From Gammaproteobacteria bacterium (GTDB taxonomy: Bacteria; Gemmatimonadota; Gemmatimonadetes; Longimicrobiales; Gaopeijiaceae): a stretch of DNA of 14,955 nt. This document shows, one piece after another, positions 1 to 6,373 of this stretch (position 1 is the stretch's first letter; each line of letters begins with the position of its first letter). The position numbers were made by a program, and so were the translations under genes. The notes beneath the pieces are model-generated. The model was not told the origin of the DNA. It was given only the letters and a program-made list of their open reading frames with translations, and searched no databases. The DNA is taken from NCBI GenBank assembly GCA_009843625.1, contig VYDD01000049.1:1-14955 (forward strand), written 5' to 3'.

Positions 1-2055
1 GGCCTCGACACCGTGCGCGCCGGGCGCTTCGACAACGGCCGCATGTGGACCTTCGAGAACCCTCCCGCCGACTACCTGCGCGAGACGTACGCCATCGACG
101 CCGACTCGGTCTGGTTCCGCCGTGCCCGATTGGGGGCGCTGCGCATCCCCGGCTGCTCGGCGTCCTTCGTGTCGGGGGACGGGCTGGTGCTCACCAACCA
201 CCATTGCGCGCGCGAACACATATCCGCGGTGTCCCGGGAGGGAGAGAGCCTGCTGGACGACGGGTTCTACGCGGCTAGCATGGAAGAAGAGCGGGCGATC
301 GAGGAATTCGAGGCCGACCGGCTCATCGCGATTCGCGACGTGACCGCGGAGATGGACGCTGCTCTCGAGGGCATCAACGAACCTCAGGCCCGCTCGCAGG
401 CGCGCGCATCGGCCGAGGAAGAGATCGCGGCCCGCATCTCGGACGAATACGGGGGCGAGGGCGCCGGCTTCGAAGTGGAGATGGTCTCGCTCTACAACGG
501 CGGACGCACCTCGGCCTACGTCTTCCGGCGCTACACCGACGTGCGCATGGTGATGGCGCCCGAGTTGTCCGTCGGCTACTTCGGCGGCGATCCCGACAAC
601 TTCACCTACCCGCGCTACGCCCTCGATTTCACCTTCCTGCGCGTCTACGAGGACGGCGATCCGCTCGACACCAGCGAGAACTTCTTCCGCTGGAGCGAGA
701 CCGGGGTGGAGAGCGGCGATGCCGTGTTCATGGTCGGCAATCCCGGCTCCACCAGCCGCATCCAGACCGTGGCGGAGCTCGAATTCCGGCGCGACGTCTC
801 CGACAAGGGGTTGCTGGCCTTCGTCAACAACCGCATCGACGCGCTCGAGGCGTTCTACGACATGGACCCGGAAGCGGGCGAGGCGATGGATCTGCGCAAC
901 ACCATCTTCTCGCTGATCAACACGCAGGAGGCCTATGGGGGAATCCTGCGCGGGCTGCACGACCCGGTGATTCTGGCGAAGCGCCGCGACCAGGAGCGGG
1001 CGTTCCAGGAAGCGCTCGAGGCCGATCCCGAGTTGGCGGAGGAGTACGGCGGGCTGATCGCGCAGATCGCGGAGCTGCAGGAGCGGAAGGCCCTGGTGGC
1101 CGGCGGTTTCGGGTCGTTCCTGGCCTTCGCCAGCCCGGACTACGAGAGTGCGGTGCTGTCACGCGCGCTCTTCGCCTTCCAGTACGCCAACGGGTCGCGC
1201 GCCGGAGCGCCCGCCGAGGCGCTCGAGGGGGTGATGACCTCGCTGAGCGAAGTGCCGGATCAGCCGGCGGCGCTGCAGGAGTTGCTGCTGGCCGCCCGCC
1301 TGCGCGACATCCAGGCGAGCTACGGAGCCGATTCCCCGCTCACCACCAGCCTGCTCGGCGGAAGGAGCCCGGAGGATGTCGCCGCCTCCATCGTGGCCGA
1401 GAGCGTGCTCGCGGACTCGGCGGGCGCGGTCGACGCCGTCCGCAGCGGCACCGCGGGCATGGGCGACCCGGCGATGCAGCTCCTGGGCGCCCTCATCTCC
1501 GGCATCGGCCCCTTCCAGCAGGCGCTCGGGCCCATCTCCGCCGAGGAGGAGCAGATCGCGGCGGCGCTGGGGCGGGCGCGCTTCGAGGTCTACGGGACCG
1601 ATGTTCCGCCCGACGCCACCTTCTCGCTCCGCATCGCCGACGGCGTGGTGTCCGAGTACGAGTACAACGGCACCTTCGCCCCCGTTGTGACCACCTTCTA
1701 CGGCCTCTACGACCGCCACTACTCCCACGTGGCGGGAGGGACCGGGGACGGCGAGTGGGATCTGCCCGGGCGCTGGCTCGATCCGCCCGGCGACCCGGAC
1801 CTGTCCACGCCGATCAACTTCGTGTCCACCAACGACATCATCGGCGGCAACTCGGGCTCGCCCCTCGTCAACGCGGACCTGGAGCTGGTGGGACTGGCCT
1901 TCGACAGCAACACCGAGGGGCTCTCCGGCGAGTACATTTTCCTGACCGACCGCGCGCGCGCCGTGTCGGTGGACGTGCGCGGCATCCTCGAGGCGCTCGA
2001 GGAGGTCTACCTGGCGGAACGCATCGTGGAGGAACTGCGCAGCGGGGAGAGCTGA
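1..2055 (+). CDS. S46 family serine peptidase (dipeptidyl-peptidase 7/11 type), 5'-partial
   Basis: Family S46 enzymes remove dipeptides from the N-terminus of peptides in the periplasm or at the cell surface. The frame is open to base 1. The first usable start in the window (GTG at 13) has no ribosome site, and no signal peptide is visible, so the true start lies upstream and roughly 30-50 residues are probably missing. Numbering from codon 13, the sequence shows the TNHHC histidine motif (His64), a YPRYALDF segment whose Asp205 is the likely triad aspartate, and the GGNSGSP serine motif (Ser614). Cys48 and Cys65 have the spacing of the chymotrypsin His-loop disulfide. The long middle part (about 240-560) fits the helical domain inserted in S46 proteases. 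Ser632, in FDSN after the serine motif, sits where DPP7 has Gly and DPP11 has Arg, so an acidic P1 preference is unlikely. The gene converges on the aminotransferase gene with 4 bases between stops. Family call is secure; exact specificity is inferred. Confidence 0.93.
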   Translation, partial: GLDTVRAGRFDNGRMWTFENPPADYLRETYAIDADSVWFRRARLGALRIPGCSASFVSGDGLVLTNHHCAREHISAVSREGESLLDDGFYAASMEEERAIEEFEADRLIAIRDVTAEMDAALEGINEPQARSQARASAEEEIAARISDEYGGEGAGFEVEMVSLYNGGRTSAYVFRRYTDVRMVMAPELSVGYFGGDPDNFTYPRYALDFTFLRVYEDGDPLDTSENFFRWSETGVESGDAVFMVGNPGSTSRIQTVAELEFRRDVSDKGLLAFVNNRIDALEAFYDMDPEAGEAMDLRNTIFSLINTQEAYGGILRGLHDPVILAKRRDQERAFQEALEADPELAEEYGGLIAQIAELQERKALVAGGFGSFLAFASPDYESAVLSRALFAFQYANGSRAGAPAEALEGVMTSLSEVPDQPAALQELLLAARLRDIQASYGADSPLTTSLLGGRSPEDVAASIVAESVLADSAGAVDAVRSGTAGMGDPAMQLLGALISGIGPFQQALGPISAEEEQIAAALGRARFEVYGTDVPPDATFSLRIADGVVSEYEYNGTFAPVVTTFYGLYDRHYSHVAGGTGDGEWDLPGRWLDPPGDPDLSTPINFVSTNDIIGGNSGSPLVNADLELVGLAFDSNTEGLSGEYIFLTDRARAVSVDVRGILEALEEVYLAERIVEELRSGES

Positions 2056-2059
2056 GCGA

Positions 2060-3352
2060 CTACAGTCCGGTCCGCAGATAGCCCCGGACAGCCGACACCG
2101 CCCGCTCCACGTCGGTGTGCGAGTTGTAGAAGTGGGGCGAGAGGCGCACGCCGGTGCGGTCGCTGCCGCCGCGCGACGCAGCCACGATGCCGTCGTTCTC
2201 CAGCGCGCCCACTACATCGCCCGGTGAGAGTTCGCCCGGGCGGAAGGTGACCACGGCCGCGCGCCGCGAGGGCTCCGGCGAGGTCCACATGTGCACGCCG
2301 TCCAGGGCGGAAAGCTCCTCCACCAGCGCGGTCGCGAGTTCGCGGCTGCGGACCTCCACCTCGGCCATCGTGATCTCCTGCAGGAACTCGATCTGCGCAC
2401 CGAAGGCGCGGATGGCGGGCTCGTCGCGCTGACCCAGCCCCTCGTGGGTGCGCGCGAGCCCCCGCGACCCGGTGTAGGCGCTGTACATGGTGGGCCAGAA
2501 GCGGTCGTGGACGCGGGCGTTCACGTACAGCACTCCCGTCTCCTTGGGGCCGCAGGGCCACTTGTGGGCGCTGCCGGTATAGAAGTCGGGCTGCACTTCG
2601 GAGAGGTCGATGTCGAAGAGGCCGAAGGACTGGGCGCCGTCGACGACCGAGAACACGCCGTGCTCGCGCGCCAGGGCGCACAGTTCGCGCGCCGGGAAGA
2701 GGTCCCCCGCGGTGTTGGTCAGGTGAGTGAAGGAAATCACCTGGGTACTCGGCGTGATCGCCTCGCGGAACGCCTGCACGTAGTAGTCGGCGCCGGGGTG
2801 GGGACTCGCCGGCTCGATCTCGCGCACGGTGTAGCCGAAGCGCTGCCCCTTGGCCTTCCAGGCGAGGTTGTTGCTGGGATGGTTGTCGCGCACGATCACG
2901 ACCTCGTCGCCCAGCCCCAGTTGCAGGCCCGTTGAGACCCAGTTGTTGGCCTCGCTGGTGTTGCGGGTGATGAGGATCTCCTCGGGGGTGACCCCCAGGA
3001 ATTCGGCTAGGCGGTCGCGGGTGGGCTCCTTCACCCGGGCCATCTCGCGGCGGAAGCTCGGCACCGGCTCGCGGTCCATGCGCTCGGTGTAGTCGTGCAC
3101 CGCCTGCAGCGTGCTCGTCGGCGACGGGCACAGGTTGGCCGCGTTCATCACCGACAGCTCGGGCGGCATCAGGAAGCGGGCGCGCACCTCGTCCCAGTCC
3201 ACTGCCTGGCCGGCTCGGCCCGGGCGGGCGAGGGGCCCGGCAGGTGTCCGCCGCGCGAGGCCTTCGAGCGCGGGATGGCCGAGCAGGGCGGCAGATCCGC
3301 CAGCGGCGAAGAGACGGGCGAAGTCGCGGCGATTCATGGATGAAGCAGGCAT
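2060..3352 (-). CDS. Class V aminotransferase-fold PLP enzyme with twin-arginine signal
   Basis: This is a fold-type I PLP enzyme of the class V aminotransferase / cysteine desulfurase / isopenicillin N epimerase-like group, 430 residues. The N-terminus carries a twin-arginine signal (MNRRDFARL at residues 6-14, then an alanine- and leucine-rich stretch to about 27), which predicts export to the periplasm as a folded holoenzyme. The PLP-binding aspartate is Asp238 in VVDGAQSFG, and the Schiff-base lysine is Lys264 in SAHKW. Residues 130-137 (RNTSEANN) match the phosphate-binding region. The ATG at 3352 is preferred because GAGGG lies 4 bases upstream (3357-3361); the ATG at 3337, directly before the RR motif, is the alternative. 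The substrate cannot be told: aminotransferase, amino-acid epimerase or Cys lyase are all possible. A terminator-like hairpin separates it from the upstream M16 gene, so it probably has its own promoter in 3353-3420. Confidence 0.92.
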   Translation of the reverse strand: MPASSMNRRDFARLFAAGGSAALLGHPALEGLARRTPAGPLARPGRAGQAVDWDEVRARFLMPPELSVMNAANLCPSPTSTLQAVHDYTERMDREPVPSFRREMARVKEPTRDRLAEFLGVTPEEILITRNTSEANNWVSTGLQLGLGDEVVIVRDNHPSNNLAWKAKGQRFGYTVREIEPASPHPGADYYVQAFREAITPSTQVISFTHLTNTAGDLFPARELCALAREHGVFSVVDGAQSFGLFDIDLSEVQPDFYTGSAHKWPCGPKETGVLYVNARVHDRFWPTMYSAYTGSRGLARTHEGLGQRDEPAIRAFGAQIEFLQEITMAEVEVRSRELATALVEELSALDGVHMWTSPEPSRRAAVVTFRPGELSPGDVVGALENDGIVAASRGGSDRTGVRLSPHFYNSHTDVERAVSAVRGYLRTGL

Positions 3353-3421
3353 GGGGCCCTCGCAGTCGTGGGGTTCGGCCGAGTCTGCTCAAATAGTACG
3401 TTCGCCACGGCGCGCGCGAAA
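3353..3421 (-). promoter_or_regulatory. Probable promoter region of the exported PLP enzyme
   Basis: This is the only non-coding DNA between the M16 terminator-like hairpin and the aminotransferase start. Read on the minus strand, it holds TACTAT within an AT-richer patch (around 3388-3400) in otherwise GC-rich DNA, plausible as a -10 element. No convincing -35 box is visible. The location, rather than a strong match, supports the call. Confidence 0.3.
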
Positions 3422-3451
3422 ACGGGCCGGAGCCTTGCGGCCCCGGCCCGT
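3422..3451 (-). terminator. Terminator-like hairpin after the M16 peptidase gene
   Basis: ACGGGCCGG (3422-3430) and CCGGCCCGT (3443-3451) are perfect 9-base inverted arms. After one A/C mismatch the stem continues for 3 more pairs (3432-3434 with 3439-3441) and closes on a 4-base loop, TTGC. Read on the minus strand, the stem begins 26 bases past the M16 stop codon and runs directly into TTTT (3419-3422), then GC-rich DNA. This fits an intrinsic terminator for the M16 transcript, although the T tract is short. On the plus strand no T tract follows. Confidence 0.62.
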
Positions 3452-3477
3452 CGGCGCAACGTCCCCGCTGATGTCCC

Positions 3478-6246
3478 CTACGGGATCAGCTTGTTGGCGA
3501 AGTCTCCCGCGCGGAAGATCGAGATGTCGTCCAGCGAAACGTAGTCGCGCAGCGCGGAGTTGACCTCCTCCAGCGTCAGCGCTGCGATGGCCGCTTCCCG
3601 GGCGGCGGTGAACTCCATGGTCCGGTTGGTGAACAGGTTGTTGCTGAGTTGGCCGGCCAGCGCGCCGTCGTTCGAGCGGCCGTTCTGCTGCGCGTCCAGG
3701 AATCCGCGTTTCGCGGCATCCAGTTCCTCCTGGGTGAACCCCTCCTCCAGCGCCCTGCGCAACTCGTCGCGGAACGCGTCCACCACCCGGTCGCCGTTCT
3801 CGGGGGCGAAGATGGCGTAGGTCAGGAACAGCCCGCCGTCGTCGACCGGGGGCACGGCCAATTGCGAACCGACGCCGTAGGAGAGTCCCTCTTCCTGGCG
3901 GATGCGGGTCGGCAGACGCGAATTCAGGAACCCGCCGCCCAGCATGAAGTCGGCCATGCGCAGCGCGGGATAGCGGGGATCGTCGTCGCGCATGCGGAAG
4001 GAGGTGACGGCCACCATCCAGGCGTTGGCCTTGTCCGGGGTTTCGATGTCCATGGCGACGGTCTCGACCTCGACGTACGGATCCGCGACGCGTTCGTAGG
4101 GCTCGGGCGCCTCCCAGCCGCCGAACACCTCTTCCAGCACCGCGAGCGTCTCGTCGGGATCGAAGTCGCCGACCACGGCGATGGTGCCGCCCTCGGCTCC
4201 GTAGAAGTCGGACCAGAACGCCCTCGCCTCATCGACCGTCGCCGCGTTCAGGCGCTCGATGTCTTCCTCGAAGGTGGTCGAGTAGCGCGGATGGTCCTCG
4301 GGATACTGGTTCAGGTGCCGATTGAAGGCCTCGAAGACCAGCGCCTGGGGCTCCGACTGCTGCTGCTCGATCGCCGCCAGCCGCTCTTCGCGCAGCAGGT
4401 CGAACTCGTCGGCATCGAAGGCGGGCTCGCGCAGCACCTCGCCGGCCAGCCGGAGCACGGCCGCCAGGTTCTCGCGGACGGTGGTGAAGGACCCGCCGGC
4501 CGACAGCGCCGACCCGCTCACGCTCCCCTGCGCCCGCAGGCGATCCAGTTCGTCGCTGATCTCCTGGCGCGAACGCTCCGTCGTGCCGCGCATCAGCATG
4601 GAGCCCGCCAGCGACCCGGCCGTGGCCCGCCCCATGAGCGCGGCCTCGGTGCCGTGGCGGAAGGAGAACTGCACGCTCACGGCGTCGCCGCGGTTCTCCT
4701 TGCGCAGCAGCGAGACCTCCACGCCGTTGGCGAGGGTCGTGGTCACCGTGCGTTCGTCGATGTTCGCAGGCGTCGGGTCGAACGCCTCGCCCTCGGCCAC
4801 GGCCTCGCGGCCGGTGTAGTTGGCGACCAGCGCCGCCACGTCGGGCGGCTCCGGGATCTCGGCCCGGGCCGGCGTCTCTTCCGTCGGGTAGAAGTAGCCG
4901 ATGGTGCGGTTGGAGGGCTTCAGGTAGGCCTGCGCCACCTGGTGCACTGCGGTGGGAGTGACCTGCTCCAGCCGGTCGCGGTGCAGGAAGAAGAGGCGCC
5001 AGTCGCCCATCGAGGCCCATTCGCTCAGCTGCAGCGCGATGCCCTGCGGGTTGTTGAAGGCCAGCTCGATGCCCGACAGGTAGTCGGTCCGGGCCCGTTC
5101 CACCTCTTCCTCGGTGGGCGGCGCCTCGACCATCTCGTCGAGGGTGGCGAGCATTGCGGCCGCGGCTTCCTCCAGCGAGTCCTCCTGGCGCACCTGGGCG
5201 GCGGCCATCATCACGCCCGGCTCGTTGAGCTGGTAGCCGAAGGAGAACGCGTTCGCCGCCAGCCCGGTCTCCACCAGGTTCTGGTAGAGGCGCCCGGCGG
5301 GCCGGGTCGCGAGGACGTGGATCAGCACGTCCACCGCCGCGTACTGCTCGTGGGATCCGGGCGGAACGTGATAGGCGGCCATGGCCATTTGCACGTCGCC
5401 AACGCGCCTCAGGGTCACCGTGCGCTCGCCGTCCTGGGCGGGCTCCGCCGTGTAGGTGTCGAACAGCTCGTTCGCCCCGGTCCGGTCGGGACGCGGGATG
5501 GCGCCGAATTCCTCGGCCACCAGCTGAATGGCGTACTCCGGGTCGAAGCGACCCGCGATCACCACAAGCGCGTTGTCGGGCTGATAGTACTTGCGGTAGA
5601 AGGCCTGCAGGCGCTCGATGGGCACGTTCTCCAGGTCGGCGCGCGCGCCGATGGTGGAGTTGCCGTAGTTGTGCCAGTCGTAGGCCGCCGACATGACGCG
5701 CTTCTGCAGCACCGCCACGGGCTGGTTCTCGCCCGACTCCCACTCATTGCGCACCACGGTCATCTCGGACTCGAGATCCTCCTCCGCGATGAACGAGTTG
5801 ACCATGCGGTCCGCCTCAAGGTCGATCGCCCAGGCCAGATTCTCGTCCGAGGCCGGGAAGGTCTCGAAGTAGTTGGTGCGGTCGAACCAGGTGGTGCCGT
5901 TGGGGAACGCTCCGCGCTCCGTCAGCTCGTCGGGGATGTTGGGGTGGTCGGGCGTCCCCTTGAAGACCAGGTGCTCGAGCAGGTGCGCCATCCCGGTCTC
6001 GCCGTACCCCTCGTGCCGCGACCCGACCATGTAGGTCACGTTGACCGTGATCTGCTGTTTGCTCTGGTCGGGGAACAGGAGAAACCGCAGGCCGTTGGCC
6101 AGGCGGTACTCGGTGATGCCCTCGACGGACGCCACCTCCGTGACGCCTTCCGGCAGCTGCTGCGCCGCTGCGGCCTGGGCGGTCGCGGCCAGGAAGGCGG
6201 CGACGGCGGCGGTCCAATGGGGAACATGCCTCACATTCAGCTTCAT
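3478..6246 (-). CDS. Exported two-domain M16 family zinc metallopeptidase
   Basis: This 922-residue M16 (pitrilysin/insulinase-type) protease contains both halves of the clamshell in one chain. A Sec signal peptide covers about residues 1-28 (positive start, alanine-rich core, cleavage likely before QQLPEG), so it acts in the periplasm or is secreted. The N-terminal half has the inverted zinc motif HLLEH (His88, Glu91 as catalytic base, His92) and the third ligand Glu168 in VRNEWE, so it should be active. The C-terminal half (about 500-922) lacks the zinc motif but keeps Arg783 and Tyr790, in RQEEGLSY, the conserved substrate-binding pair of M16 C-terminal domains. The ATG at 6246 is chosen because GGAG lies 9 bases upstream (6256-6259) and the signal peptide begins there. 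The reading frame stays open further upstream to 6855, but that part overlaps the VWA gene and is not signal-like. The substrate is probably oligopeptides; no specific one can be named. Confidence 0.94.
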   Translation of the reverse strand: MKLNVRHVPHWTAAVAAFLAATAQAAAAQQLPEGVTEVASVEGITEYRLANGLRFLLFPDQSKQQITVNVTYMVGSRHEGYGETGMAHLLEHLVFKGTPDHPNIPDELTERGAFPNGTTWFDRTNYFETFPASDENLAWAIDLEADRMVNSFIAEEDLESEMTVVRNEWESGENQPVAVLQKRVMSAAYDWHNYGNSTIGARADLENVPIERLQAFYRKYYQPDNALVVIAGRFDPEYAIQLVAEEFGAIPRPDRTGANELFDTYTAEPAQDGERTVTLRRVGDVQMAMAAYHVPPGSHEQYAAVDVLIHVLATRPAGRLYQNLVETGLAANAFSFGYQLNEPGVMMAAAQVRQEDSLEEAAAAMLATLDEMVEAPPTEEEVERARTDYLSGIELAFNNPQGIALQLSEWASMGDWRLFFLHRDRLEQVTPTAVHQVAQAYLKPSNRTIGYFYPTEETPARAEIPEPPDVAALVANYTGREAVAEGEAFDPTPANIDERTVTTTLANGVEVSLLRKENRGDAVSVQFSFRHGTEAALMGRATAGSLAGSMLMRGTTERSRQEISDELDRLRAQGSVSGSALSAGGSFTTVRENLAAVLRLAGEVLREPAFDADEFDLLREERLAAIEQQQSEPQALVFEAFNRHLNQYPEDHPRYSTTFEEDIERLNAATVDEARAFWSDFYGAEGGTIAVVGDFDPDETLAVLEEVFGGWEAPEPYERVADPYVEVETVAMDIETPDKANAWMVAVTSFRMRDDDPRYPALRMADFMLGGGFLNSRLPTRIRQEEGLSYGVGSQLAVPPVDDGGLFLTYAIFAPENGDRVVDAFRDELRRALEEGFTQEELDAAKRGFLDAQQNGRSNDGALAGQLSNNLFTNRTMEFTAAREAAIAALTLEEVNSALRDYVSLDDISIFRAGDFANKLIP

Positions 6247-6373
6247 CAGTCTCTTCTCCAGAAAATGCGCCGGGGTGATTCTCGGACTCGGAAACAGACT
6301 TGATACTACGCAGGAGATGGGATGTTCGTTTTCCCAGCGGCGCTGTACGGTGTCGGGCGGCGGACCCTGGCGA
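6247..6373 (-). promoter_or_regulatory. Spacer between VWA and M16 genes with ribosome site and possible promoter
   Basis: The 127 bases separate the VWA stop from the M16 start, both on the minus strand. The clear element is the M16 ribosome site GGAG at 6256-6259. Further upstream on the minus strand an AT-richer stretch (around 6295-6335) includes TAGTAT as a possible -10 box, without a recognisable -35 partner. I see no terminator hairpin with a T tract after the VWA stop, so read-through from the VWA gene into the M16 gene remains possible. Confidence 0.3.

Noticed and set aside
13..15. GTG at 13 as the true start of the S46 gene
   Set aside because: No ribosome site or signal peptide accompanies it, the frame is open to base 1, and the family has additional N-terminal residues.
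2007..3392. A 461-codon minus-strand frame overlapping the PLP enzyme in another frame
   Set aside because: It is Arg/Pro/Gly-rich without a domain, while the chosen frame has the PLP lysine and Tat signal.
3649..6303. An 884-codon open frame on the plus strand opposite the M16 gene
   Set aside because: Its composition is Gly/His/Arg/Val-rich, no motif is visible, and it lies fully opposite a gene with all M16 active-site residues. It is a shadow frame.
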